Shown piece after piece: positions 33,882-42,126 of a stretch of 64,000 bases of DNA. The stretch comes from Paraburkholderia heleia NBRC 101817 (GTDB lineage: Bacteria; Pseudomonadota; Gammaproteobacteria; Burkholderiales; Burkholderiaceae). Under the pieces are notes generated by a model. That model was not told where the DNA came from, ran no database searches, and saw nothing but the letters and a program-made list of their open reading frames with translations. A program made the position numbers and the translations under genes. Within the stretch, counting starts at the first letter, position 1, and each line of letters begins with the position of its first letter. The stretch is from NCBI RefSeq assembly GCF_000739775.1, contig NZ_BBJH01000005.1, positions 52,910 to 116,909 on the forward strand. The letters are read 5' to 3'.

Positions 33882-34144
33882 ATACGGCGTTTCTGCTAAT
33901 GGCCCAATTCGGAGCACGCGCGGCGGTCCCGCTCTCCGAGGTCCAACAAGCGTACTTCCCGCATTTGGCGGAGCGGAAGCTTTTGGAGAAGATCAATAAG
34001 GGAGAGATTGCTCTCCCGGTAATCAGGGCTGAGCGCTCTGTAAAAACCGCGAGGTCAGTCCACATTCAGGACTTGGCCGATTACATAGATGCAAGGCGTG
34101 CAGAAGCTATGAAGGAGTGCAGCCAACTTTGCGGTCTTAAATAA
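33878..34144 (+). CDS. PrtN-like pyocin activator protein, copy 2
   Basis: 88 residues from TTG 33878, which overlaps the stop of copy 1 and has CAGGAGG seven bases upstream. The sequence is closely parallel to copy 1: NTAFLLMAQFGARAAVPLSE, YFPHLAERKLLEKINKGEIA and DLADYIDARRAEAMKECSQL. The two are tandem duplicates that have diverged, roughly half identical by eye. Confidence 0.85.
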   Translation: MNTAFLLMAQFGARAAVPLSEVQQAYFPHLAERKLLEKINKGEIALPVIRAERSVKTARSVHIQDLADYIDARRAEAMKECSQLCGLK

Positions 34145-34188
34145 GGGCGCACGCGAAATATCGCTCATTTTACAAGGAGATTGTATGG

Positions 34189-34461
34189 ATGCAGGAACGT
34201 CAACCGCGCGCAGTTGGGGACCTCTTGGGCGTTAGGTATCTCACTATCCGCAAATTTTCCGAAAAGAGCGGATACACAGAGGACGCCATTAGAACCAAGA
34301 TCAATCGAGGCATATGGCTAGAAGGAGAGGTATGGATACAAGCACCAGATAACCGGCAACTTATTGACGTAAAGGGGTATGAATCATGGGTAGAGACGGG
34401 CGGGGTGTTAGGAAGGTTTCGGACACCAGCATACAAATCAGTTTCACCTACAGGGGCGTAG
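34189..34461 (+). CDS. Excisionase-like protein
   Basis: 90 residues. The core VRYLTIRKFSEKSGYTEDAI then TKINRGIWLEGEVWIQAPDN, and IDVKGYESWVE, matches small winged-helix excisionases. The start has AAGGAGA eight bases upstream. Its 3' end overlaps the integrase start by 76 bases in another frame, a layout typical of xis-int pairs. It should bias integrase toward excision. Confidence 0.8.
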   Translation: MQERQPRAVGDLLGVRYLTIRKFSEKSGYTEDAIRTKINRGIWLEGEVWIQAPDNRQLIDVKGYESWVETGGVLGRFRTPAYKSVSPTGA

Positions 34462-35585
34462 TTTGCCGGGAGCGGCTACGCATCAAACCGACAACGGCGG
34501 GACTCAAACAGGCGGAGCTAATCCGGTCTGAAATCCTGCTATCAATCGCGCGGGGAACGTTCAACTACGCCAAGTCGTTCCCGGACTCGTCGAAGGCTGT
34601 GATGTTCGCGCAGTTCAAAGGAGAGGTTAGAACCGTGGCGGTCTACCTTGAGGCATGGGTAGAGCGGCAAGGGAAGTTCCTCAAGGCCAGCACCGTAGAT
34701 GGTTACCGCAAGATCGTTGACTATCACCTTATCCCGCAATTTGGGAAAAAGACGCTCTCGGAGCTAACGCGGGCCGACTTTCGGGCATGGTTGGACAAAA
34801 TGGACTGCGGTAACAAGCGGCTTGCCAATATCCAGAGCGTTGCCCGTAAGGCGTTTGAGGATGCGGTGCAGGAGGAGCCGCCTTTGATGGAAAAGAACCC
34901 GCTACACGGTTGGACCTACCGGAAGAAGGAGGCTCCGAAGGAGGAGGACGATGTAGACCCGTTCACGGTGGAGGAGCAGCGGGCAATCGTAGCGGCGCTA
35001 CCTGACCAGGCGGCTAATATGATCCAGTTCGCATTTTGGGCCGGGTTGCGGACTTCGGAGCTTGTAGCGCTCGATTGGTCCGATGTTGACTGGCGTAGGG
35101 GCGTTGTCGTGATACGTCGGGCGTTGACTCAGACGGCTAAGGAGGCGGAGGACACTAAGACCAAATCCAGCCGCCGAGAGGTCAAGCTATTGCCTCCGGC
35201 GTTGCTTGCGCTCGAATCTCAGAAAGCGCACACCTTTCTTGCGGGAAGGGAGGTATTCCAAGACCCACGGAACCGGGCGCGGTGGGGCGGTGAATCGCCG
35301 GTGCGGATTGTGTGGACGCGAGCGCTCAAGTTAGCCAAGGTGCGTTACCGGAAACCGTACCAGACGCGCCACACCTACGCCTCCATGATGCTATCGGCGG
35401 GCGAGCATCCTATGTGGGTGGCGCGGCAAATGGGACACTCGAACCAAAACACCACAGTACGCATTTACGCGCGGTGGATGCCGAGTGCAGACCCGGAGGC
35501 AGGAGGTAAAGCAGTAGAGAAGTTTGCAGCAGACATGCTGCGATTGTCGTGCGATTCTCAGCCGAAGATAGCCGAAAACAGCTAA
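34386..35585 (+). CDS. Tyrosine-type site-specific integrase
   Basis: 399 residues. An N-terminal DUF3596-like arm-binding region (GVRKVSDTSIQISFTYRGVV) is followed by a SAM-like core-binding domain at about 80-160 and the catalytic domain at 190-370. Catalytic residues visible: R222 (AGLRTSEL), a Lys near 258-260, R328 in YQTRHTYAS (Tyr replaces the common first His of box II), H351 in GHSN and the nucleophile Y361. It ends 48 bases before the 3' end of tRNA-Ser, which identifies the attachment site. It appears intact. Confidence 0.93.
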   Translation: MGRDGRGVRKVSDTSIQISFTYRGVVCRERLRIKPTTAGLKQAELIRSEILLSIARGTFNYAKSFPDSSKAVMFAQFKGEVRTVAVYLEAWVERQGKFLKASTVDGYRKIVDYHLIPQFGKKTLSELTRADFRAWLDKMDCGNKRLANIQSVARKAFEDAVQEEPPLMEKNPLHGWTYRKKEAPKEEDDVDPFTVEEQRAIVAALPDQAANMIQFAFWAGLRTSELVALDWSDVDWRRGVVVIRRALTQTAKEAEDTKTKSSRREVKLLPPALLALESQKAHTFLAGREVFQDPRNRARWGGESPVRIVWTRALKLAKVRYRKPYQTRHTYASMMLSAGEHPMWVARQMGHSNQNTTVRIYARWMPSADPEAGGKAVEKFAADMLRLSCDSQPKIAENS

Positions 35586-35633
35586 ATAAATCGCAGGGGT
35601 GAAAGCCTAAGTGCTTGATTTAAAAGGTTTTCC

Positions 35634-35724
35634 TGGCGGAGAGAGGGGGATTCGAACCCCCGATAGGCTATTAACCTATACACGCTTTCCAGGCGTGCGA
35701 CTTAAACCGCTCATCCATCTCTCC
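35634..35724 (-). tRNA. tRNA-Ser (anticodon GGA)
   Basis: A class II tRNA of 91 bases with encoded CCA. The acceptor stem GGAGAGA/TCTCTCC pairs fully, the D arm is GATGAGCGGTTTAAGTC, the anticodon loop CTGGAAA carries GGA, a long variable arm follows (ATAGGTTAATAGCCTAT), and the T arm is GGGGGTTCGAATCCCCC. The integrase gene abuts its 3' end, so the last part is the attachment core. Confidence 0.95.
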
Positions 35725-35944
35725 GGCGGGAGGCGAATTATAGCAGACTCCGCGCGCCGGAGGAAAGCGCTCACGTAGAACCTGGCACGATCTGCGCTTT
35801 GCAAAGTCACTCGCAGCCCCTAAGCAGCGCAGAAATCGTTCGTTCCCCGCTTCGCGGGCATTCCGTAACGTTGCCGCACCGGCCTTGCCGCCGCCACGCA
35901 AGGACCGCACAGCGATAACCACCACACGCAACGGAACGCCGCGC

Positions 35945-37147
35945 ATGAATAAAAACGCGTCTCTCACACGCCGCCCGCTAGCCGCCGCACTCGCACTCGC
36001 CTTCGCCGCATCAGGCGCCACGATCGCCACAACTGCCCACGCGCAAAGCAGCGTCACGCTGTACGGCATCCTCGATGCCGGCCTCGCCTACGTGCACAAC
36101 GCCCAGAGTGCAAATGGACAGAACCAGTCCACGCTCGTCAAGCTCAGCAGCGGCAATCTCTCGGGCAGCCGCTGGGGCTTGCGTGGCACCGAGGATCTCG
36201 GCAACGGTCTGGCCGCCATCTTCCAGCTCGAAAACGGCTTCAACGTGGGCACCGGTGCGCTCGGGCAGGGTCGCCGCGAATTCGGCCGCAAGGCCATCGT
36301 CGGTCTCGCCAGCACGACGTGGGGCACGCTCACGCTCGGCCGACAGTACGATCCACTAGTCGATCTCGTGCAGCCGCTCACCGCGGACGGTCCGTTCGGC
36401 GGCGTGTTCGGCACGCCCGGCGACCTCGACAACTACGACAACAGCCTGCGCGTGAGCAACTCCGTCAAGTACGCGAGCCCGCTCATAGCAGGCCTGCAGT
36501 TCGAAGCGCTGTACGGCTTCGGCGGCGTAGCCGGTGCTACCGGCAGCGGCCAGACGTACAGCTTCGGCGCCGCCTACTCGAGCGGCCCGCTCTCGCTCGC
36601 GGCCGGCTACTTCTTCGCCAACGGCGGCAGCACGCTCACGTCCGGCGTGCGCACCTGGACGAGTACTTCGGACAGTCTCTTCAACACCGTCATCAATCAG
36701 GGCTTCGCGAGCGCAAGCTCGATTCAGATCGTGCGCGCCGGCGGCAGCTATGCGGTGGGCGCAGTGAGCTTCGGGCTGGCCTACTCGAATACGCAATACG
36801 CAAACGATGCCTACTCAACCTTCCACCAAACCGCGAAGTTCAACAGCGGCTCGGCGTTCCTGAACTATCAGATCACACCGGCGCTGCGCGCGGGCGCGGG
36901 CTACAACTACACGTCGCTCACCGGCCCCTCGTCCGCGCACTACAATCAGTTGAACTTTGGCAGCAACTACTCGCTCTCCAAACGCACTGATCTTTACGCG
37001 CTCGCCGGCTACCAGAAGGCGAGCGGCCACACGCTCGACGCGAAGGGTTCGAGTGTCGTTGCGCAGGCATCGATCGGCGACTTCGGCGTGAGTTCGGACG
37101 CCGACAATCAGGCGCTCGTCGTGGTAGGGGTCCGGCACAAGTTCTGA
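35945..37147 (+). CDS. Gram-negative porin (16-stranded, Burkholderia type)
   Basis: 400-residue outer-membrane porin with a signal peptide ending TTAHA|QSSVTLYGILDAGLAYV. It shows the family markers SRWGLRGTEDLGNGLAAIF, the QLENGF loop 3 region, TLGRQYDPL and the C-terminal VVVGVRHKF with the final Phe needed for barrel assembly. It forms trimeric diffusion channels. The ATG at 35945 is chosen for the signal peptide. It lies just outside the integrated element and is transcribed away from tRNA-Ser. Confidence 0.93.
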   Translation: MNKNASLTRRPLAAALALAFAASGATIATTAHAQSSVTLYGILDAGLAYVHNAQSANGQNQSTLVKLSSGNLSGSRWGLRGTEDLGNGLAAIFQLENGFNVGTGALGQGRREFGRKAIVGLASTTWGTLTLGRQYDPLVDLVQPLTADGPFGGVFGTPGDLDNYDNSLRVSNSVKYASPLIAGLQFEALYGFGGVAGATGSGQTYSFGAAYSSGPLSLAAGYFFANGGSTLTSGVRTWTSTSDSLFNTVINQGFASASSIQIVRAGGSYAVGAVSFGLAYSNTQYANDAYSTFHQTAKFNSGSAFLNYQITPALRAGAGYNYTSLTGPSSAHYNQLNFGSNYSLSKRTDLYALAGYQKASGHTLDAKGSSVVAQASIGDFGVSSDADNQALVVVGVRHKF

Positions 37148-37287
37148 CGCCAGCGAGCCGCATGCGGCCAGCACCGACAGACCTCGCCGTCATTCAGTGG
37201 CGCTCCGCGCGCGTCCCACTCGAAGACTTCGTGGAATTCGATGGCATATAAAATTTAAGAATCGCCAACGTTAGTAATACATATTGC

Positions 37288-37704
37288 TTACAAAGCGGCG
37301 CGAATGCGCGCGGCCAGCGCTTCGAGCTGCGCCATGTCGGCCATTTCACGCGCATGCGGGCGCAGTGCTTCGCCCGCGCGACGCGGAATCAGGTGAAAGT
37401 GCACGTGCGGTACGGTCTGCCCGGCGGCGGCACCGTTGAACTGCGCGATCAACAGGCCTTCGGGCGCAAGCGCCTTGCGCATGGCGACTGCCATCTTCTG
37501 CACCGTCGCCATGGCGGCGGCGCCCGCTTCGAGCGAAAGGTCATAGACGAACTCGGCGCCTTCTTTCGGCAGCACGAGCAGGTGGCCTTCGGCTTGCGGC
37601 ATGACGTCCATGATCGCGAGCGTCATGTCGTCCTCGTACACCTTGATACAGGGTGCTTCGCCGCGCAGGATGCGGGCGAAGATGTTCTTGTCGTCGTAGG
37701 CCAT
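37288..37704 (-). CDS. HIT-family (histidine triad) protein
   Basis: 138-residue nucleotide hydrolase or transferase of the HIT family. The histidine triad is H100-V-H102-F-H104 (HVHFHLIP); the N-terminus NIFARILRGEAPCIKVYEDD and the HLLVLPKEGAEFV strand are typical. It probably hydrolyses dinucleoside polyphosphates or adenylates in the cytosol. Convergent with nothing; cfa lies divergently on the other side. Confidence 0.92.
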   Translation of the reverse strand: MAYDDKNIFARILRGEAPCIKVYEDDMTLAIMDVMPQAEGHLLVLPKEGAEFVYDLSLEAGAAAMATVQKMAVAMRKALAPEGLLIAQFNGAAAGQTVPHVHFHLIPRRAGEALRPHAREMADMAQLEALAARIRAAL

Positions 37705-37937
37705 GGTCAGTCTCTCCAGTTCGGGCGCGCTGTTTGCTCGCGCCGGGGCGATGGGTTTCGTCGAGTTTGCGATTATGGCCCGCCCCGTATGGCCTGTGCG
37801 TGGTCCTGCACGTTTTTTGAAGTAGGTGCATCATAGAGTTTCTCGCAGCGCGCGCGACGACGAATGTCTTGATAGCAACCTCTTGAATGGCATTGGAGCA
37901 AGGTACCAAGGACCCGCTCCAGCCGCATGGAGCACGT

Positions 37938-39101
37938 ATGGCAACGACTGATCTCGAAGCAGTTCAACCCGTTCGTGAGGCCACCGTTTCGGGGGCCTGG
38001 CGGTTTACAGCCCAGCTATTGGCGCGCGCTGATGTGAAATTCAACGGCACCCGGCCGTGGGACATGCGCATCCACGATCCGCAGTTGCCCGAGCGCGTGC
38101 TGGCACTAGGCAATCTGGGCCTCGGCGAAGCCTACATGGACGGTCAGTGGGACTGCGAGCAGCTCGACGAGTTCTTCGCACATGTGTTGCGCGCGCATCT
38201 GGATGACCAGATCGATCCCTCCCGTCTCGTCTTCTACGCGCTCAAGGCGCGCCTCATGAATCGCCAGACCGTGCGCCGGGCATGGAAGGTGGGCCAGCAG
38301 CACTACGATATCGGCAACGAGTTCTACGAGGCGATGCTCGACAAGAACATGGCCTACACCTGCGGCTACTGGTCGGGCGGTGCGAAGACGCTAGACGAGG
38401 CGCAGGACGCCAAGCTCGATCTCATCTGCCGCAAGCTGGGCCTGAAGCCCGGCATGCGCCTGCTCGACATCGGGTGCGGGTGGGGCAGCCTCATGAAGTT
38501 CGCGGCCGAACACTATGGCGTGTCGTGCGTGGGCGTGACGATCTCGAAGGAGCAGGCCGCGCTCGGTGCCGAACGCTGCAAGGATCTGCCCATCGAATTC
38601 CGCCTGCAGGACTACCGGTTGCTCGACGAGAAGTTCGACCGCATTGCGAGCGTGGGCATGTTCGAGCACGTGGGCCCGAAGAACTATCGCACCTATATGG
38701 AAGTCGCGCACCGCTGTCTTGCCGACGACGGTCTGTTCGTACTGCACACCATTGGCAAGAACCGCCGCGACACCACGCCCGATCCGTGGATCGACAAATA
38801 CATTTTCCCGAACGGCGAGCTGCCGACCATCGGCCAGATCGCCGACGCTTCGGGCGGCCTGTTCGTGGCCGAAGACCTGCATAACTTCGGCGCCGACTAC
38901 GACCGCACGCTCATGGCGTGGCACGCGAATTTCGAGGCCGCGTGGCCGCGTTTCAAGGCGCAGATGGGCGAGCGTTTCTACCGCATGTGGCGTTACTATC
39001 TGCTTTCGTGCGCCGGAGCGTTCCGTGCGCGCGACATCCAGCTCTGGCAGTGGGTGTTTTCGAAGAACGGTTTGCTGGGCGGTTACCAGCGTCCTGCCTG
39101 A
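37938..39101 (+). CDS. cfa: Cyclopropane-fatty-acyl-phospholipid synthase
   Basis: 387-residue SAM-dependent enzyme that converts unsaturated acyl chains of membrane phospholipids to cyclopropane chains, usually on entry into stationary phase. Sequence parallels E. coli Cfa throughout: LGLGEAYMDGQWDCEQLDEF, SAM motif LLDIGCGWGSLMKF, GVTISKEQAALGAERCK, GMFEHVGPKNYRTYM and the C-terminal AGAFRARDIQLWQWVFSK. The ATG at 37938 has GGAGC close upstream; an ATG at 37887 would add 17 residues without a ribosome binding site. Confidence 0.95.
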   Translation: MATTDLEAVQPVREATVSGAWRFTAQLLARADVKFNGTRPWDMRIHDPQLPERVLALGNLGLGEAYMDGQWDCEQLDEFFAHVLRAHLDDQIDPSRLVFYALKARLMNRQTVRRAWKVGQQHYDIGNEFYEAMLDKNMAYTCGYWSGGAKTLDEAQDAKLDLICRKLGLKPGMRLLDIGCGWGSLMKFAAEHYGVSCVGVTISKEQAALGAERCKDLPIEFRLQDYRLLDEKFDRIASVGMFEHVGPKNYRTYMEVAHRCLADDGLFVLHTIGKNRRDTTPDPWIDKYIFPNGELPTIGQIADASGGLFVAEDLHNFGADYDRTLMAWHANFEAAWPRFKAQMGERFYRMWRYYLLSCAGAFRARDIQLWQWVFSKNGLLGGYQRPA

Positions 39102-39123
39102 TCTGCGCGTTGCTTCATCCATG

Positions 39124-39155
39124 CGGCCGTGTTTCGCGAATGGCGAACGCGGCCG
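39124..39155 (+). terminator. Imperfect hairpin after cfa
   Basis: CGGCCGTGTTTCGC pairs imperfectly with GGCGAACGCGGCCG across a short loop, about 20 bases after the cfa stop and just before the convergent crcB stop, with TTGTCGTT following. A likely shared terminator. Confidence 0.4.
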
Positions 39156-39168
39156 TTGTCGTTGCAGA

Positions 39169-39549
39169 TCAGCGTATCAGTGCCGAGACCGTGGCGATGC
39201 CAAGGATCGTCATGACGACCGAGGCGCACACGTGAATGGCGATTTCGCCCGCAGCCCAGCCGAAACGGCCGTGCTGCAGATGCGAAACGACTTCAGCCGA
39301 AAAGGTCGAGAACGTGGAGAGGCCGCCCATGAGGCCGGTAATAACGAAAAGGCGCCACTCGGCGGAGAGCTGGGGCATGCGCCCGAAGTAGGCGACCGCG
39401 ACGCCGATCACGTAGCCCGCGATGATGTTCGACGCAAGCGTGCCGAGCGGCAACTCAGGGTAGAGGGCATTCAGGCGCAGCCCGAGGACCCAGCGCAGCA
39501 GCGAGCCGAGCGCGCCGCCGGCGCCGACGGCGAGGATGGACAGATACAT
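39169..39549 (-). CDS. crcB: Fluoride ion channel CrcB/FluC
   Basis: 126-residue membrane protein with four helices, forming a dimeric fluoride-export channel. Family motifs are [19 protein letters not shown] (GGxxGAxxRY-like), [20 protein letters not shown] and [20 protein letters not shown]. The ATG at 39549 gives the standard N-terminus. I looked for a fluoride riboswitch upstream and did not see one. Confidence 0.93.
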   Translation of the reverse strand: MYLSILAVGAGGALGSLLRWVLGLRLNALYPELPLGTLASNIIAGYVIGVAVAYFGRMPQLSAEWRLFVITGLMGGLSTFSTFSAEVVSHLQHGRFGWAAGEIAIHVCASVVMTILGIATVSALIR

Positions 39550-39728
39550 GGTCAGGAGTGGTTGAGGGCGCAATATGAACCGGCGCGCTATGCCGCCGGT
39601 TCTGTCTTTCTATCGATTTCGAGCACGGAGTGTAGCACCGGCCGGGACCGGCGGCTTCACGCCAGGCTGCTTGCCTTCAGACCACGTCCTGCGCTGAGTC
39701 CTGTTGCGAACCCGCGCCGGGCGGCGTG

Positions 39729-40475
39729 TCAGACGATCCCGCCGTTCGCGCGCAGCACCTGGCCGTTGACCCAACCGCCGTCCGGGCCCGCGAGGAACGA
39801 CACGACATTCGCAATGTCGCCGGGTTGCCCGAGGCGCTGCAGCGGCGGCATGTTCGCGAAATGCTGGATCTGCTCTTCGGTTTTGCCGCTGAGGAACAAC
39901 TCTGTCGCCACCGGCCCCGGCGCAACCGCGTTCACGCAGATGGAGCGTCCGCGCAGCTCGCGTGCGAACACGCGCGTGATCGTCTCCACCGCAGCCTTGC
40001 TCGCGGCATAGAGCGCGTAGCCGGGCAGATTCATCGCGAGTACGGAGGTCGAGAAGTTAATCACGCGCCCGCCATCCGCGAGTTTCGTCGCCGCTTCGCG
40101 CAGCGTGTTGAGCGTGCCGCGCACGTTGATGTCGAAGGTTTCGTCGTAGATAGCGTCGCTCGAATCGGCAACCGTGACGGTCTTCATGATGCCCGCGTTG
40201 TTCACGAGCAGCGTGGGCTGGCCCAGCGTTGCGGCGGTGGTTTCGAAGAGGTGGCGTACGTCGTCGGCCTTCGCGATGTTCGCTTGCACGGCGATGGCGC
40301 GCCCGCCGCCCGCCGCGATCTTCGCAACGAGCGCCTCGGCTTCCGCGCTGCGCGAAGCGTAGTTGACGACGACGGCGTAACCGTCGCGTGCGAGACGTTC
40401 GGCAATGGCGGAGCCGATGCCGCGCGAGGCGCCCGTGACGATGGCGACGCCGCGCGAGTTCGTGGATGCGTTCAT
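39729..40475 (-). CDS. SDR-family oxidoreductase
   Basis: 248-residue short-chain dehydrogenase. The cofactor loop is TGASRGIGSAIAERLARDGY, followed by NNAG, a catalytic Ser in VINFSTSVLAMNLPGYALY and the YAASK active-site Tyr/Lys. ARDGYAVVVNYASRS suggests NADP(H) preference (Ser/Arg after the second strand). The substrate is unknown; 3-oxoacyl reductase-like. It lies downstream of the aldehyde dehydrogenase on the same strand with a gap of 123 bases. Confidence 0.9.
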   Translation of the reverse strand: MNASTNSRGVAIVTGASRGIGSAIAERLARDGYAVVVNYASRSAEAEALVAKIAAGGGRAIAVQANIAKADDVRHLFETTAATLGQPTLLVNNAGIMKTVTVADSSDAIYDETFDINVRGTLNTLREAATKLADGGRVINFSTSVLAMNLPGYALYAASKAAVETITRVFARELRGRSICVNAVAPGPVATELFLSGKTEEQIQHFANMPPLQRLGQPGDIANVVSFLAGPDGGWVNGQVLRANGGIV

Positions 40476-40598
40476 GATCGGAGTCCTTCTCGTGAGTGGT
40501 GGGAGCGGGCTCGATCATGGACGAAACCGCTGCGGCGATCATTGCGTGCCGCCGGGTTTCATCATTCCATTTCGATTAACAATGCTGCACGGCGGCGC

Positions 40599-42077
40599 TC
40601 AGTAGGCGATGCAGACGGATTTCGTCTCCGTGTACGCGTCGACGATCGCACGGCCATGCTCGCGGCCGATGCCTGAGGCCTTGAAGCCGCCGAAGGGCAG
40701 CGCCGGATCGACCATGTTGTGCGTGTTCACCCATACCGTGCCTGCCTGCACGCTGTCTACCAGGCGCAGCGCGCGGTCGAGCTGGTGGGTCCAGACGCTC
40801 GCACCCAGACCGTACTCCGAAGCATTCGCCGCCGCGACGGCTTCCTCGACATCGTCATACGGCATGGCGACGAGCACCGGGCCGAACACCTCTTCGCGCA
40901 CGACGGTGAGCGGCTTGCTGGATGCGTTCGCAATCACCGTGGGCTCGATGAAGAAGCCGGGGCGATTGCCGTCGCCGCCGCCCGCCACGATCTCGCCGCC
41001 TTCGGCGCGGCCCTGCGCGATCATGCCTGCGACCTTGGCGCGATGGCGTGCCGAAACGAGCGGGCCCATCTGGGTGGCCGCATCGAAACCCGAACCGAGC
41101 ACCGTTGCGCGTGCAACGTTGGCAATACCTTCGACGATCTCATCAAAACGCGCGCGCGGCAGATACAGGCGCGAGCCTGCCGTACAGACCTGGCCGTGAT
41201 TGAAAAAGATCGCGCCAGCCGCGCCTTCGATCGCGCGCTGCGGATCGCAGTCGTCGAGCACGATCACGGGGCTCTTGCCGCCCAGTTCCAGCGACACGCG
41301 CTTGAGGTCGCTCGCGCATTGCCTGCCGATGATGCGGCCCACCTCGGTCGAGCCCGTGAAGGTGACCTTGTCCACCTGCGCATGGCGAACGAGCGCCGCG
41401 CCCGCCGTTTCTCCCTGGCCCGTGACGACATTGAACACGCCCGGCGGAAAGCCGGCTTCGCTCGCGAGTTCGGCAAGGCGTATGGCGGTGAGCGGCGTTT
41501 CCTCGGCGGGCTTGAGCACCACGGTGCAGCCGCAGGCGAGCGCGGGCGCGATTTTCCAGACCGCCATCAGCAGCGGGAAATTCCATGGCACGATCGCGGC
41601 GACCACGCCCGCGGGCACGCGCCGCGTGGAGGCGTTGTAGCGCACGCCGGGCGGAAAGGCGAGCGAGAGATCCACGGTGCTGCCCTCGATCTTGGTGGCC
41701 CAGCCGGCCATATAGCGCAGCCATTGCACGCTGCCGCCCACTTCGAGCATCTTCGAGAAGCCGAGCAGCTTGCCCTGGTTGAGCGTTTCGAGCGCGGCGA
41801 GTTCGTCGCCGTGCTGCTCGACGAGGTCGGCGAGTGTGAGCAGCAGGCGCTCGCGCGCGGCGGGCGGCATGCGCCGCCACGTGTCGGCTTCGAATGCGCG
41901 GCGCGCGGTGGTGACGGCGGCGTCGATGTCGGCGTCGCTCGCGTCGGGCACCTGCGCGATCTCCGCGCCCGTGGCCGGATTGAATACGGCAAACGTGCGG
42001 CCGTTGCCGCTTTCGCTAAAGCGTCCGTCGACGAACATCTGCGTGCGGATCGTGTGCGTGAAGTCCTGGCGGTCCAT
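40599..42077 (-). CDS. feaB: Aldehyde dehydrogenase, probably phenylacetaldehyde dehydrogenase
   Basis: 492-residue NAD(P)-dependent aldehyde dehydrogenase. Motifs are VPWNFPLLMAVWKIAPALAC (oxyanion Asn), FTGSTEVGRIIG, the catalytic Glu in SLELGGKSPVIVLDD, and the catalytic Cys in FFNHGQVCTAGSRLYLPR. It is 50 bases downstream of the MFS-like gene and follows the copper amine oxidase, so it probably oxidises the aldehyde made from phenylethylamine or tyramine to the aryl acetate. The name rests on this context plus overall similarity to FeaB. Confidence 0.88.
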   Translation of the reverse strand: MDRQDFTHTIRTQMFVDGRFSESGNGRTFAVFNPATGAEIAQVPDASDADIDAAVTTARRAFEADTWRRMPPAARERLLLTLADLVEQHGDELAALETLNQGKLLGFSKMLEVGGSVQWLRYMAGWATKIEGSTVDLSLAFPPGVRYNASTRRVPAGVVAAIVPWNFPLLMAVWKIAPALACGCTVVLKPAEETPLTAIRLAELASEAGFPPGVFNVVTGQGETAGAALVRHAQVDKVTFTGSTEVGRIIGRQCASDLKRVSLELGGKSPVIVLDDCDPQRAIEGAAGAIFFNHGQVCTAGSRLYLPRARFDEIVEGIANVARATVLGSGFDAATQMGPLVSARHRAKVAGMIAQGRAEGGEIVAGGGDGNRPGFFIEPTVIANASSKPLTVVREEVFGPVLVAMPYDDVEEAVAAANASEYGLGASVWTHQLDRALRLVDSVQAGTVWVNTHNMVDPALPFGGFKASGIGREHGRAIVDAYTETKSVCIAY

Positions 42078-42126
42078 ACCGTCTCCTTGTTTCGATAGTC
42101 ATGCGAACGTTTTTTCGGGGATTTTT

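Larger units (their letters stand above)
25028..35633. mobile_element. Reduced prophage / integrative element in tRNA-Ser(GGA)
   Basis: A run of short phage-type genes ends with excisionase and tyrosine integrase directly at the 3' end of a tRNA-Ser gene. GC content and codon choice change visibly from the surrounding high-GC chromosome. Structural genes are gone except for a tape-measure-like scrap at the left edge, and no portal, terminase, capsid or lysis genes are seen, so it is a defective prophage or a satellite-like element. The left limit is approximate; no attL repeat was found by eye. Confidence 0.75.

Noticed and set aside
39550..39728. Possible fluoride riboswitch upstream of crcB
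   Set aside because: The conserved fluoride-aptamer segments are not visible; only a simple GAACCGGC/GCCGGTTC hairpin without a T tract is present.
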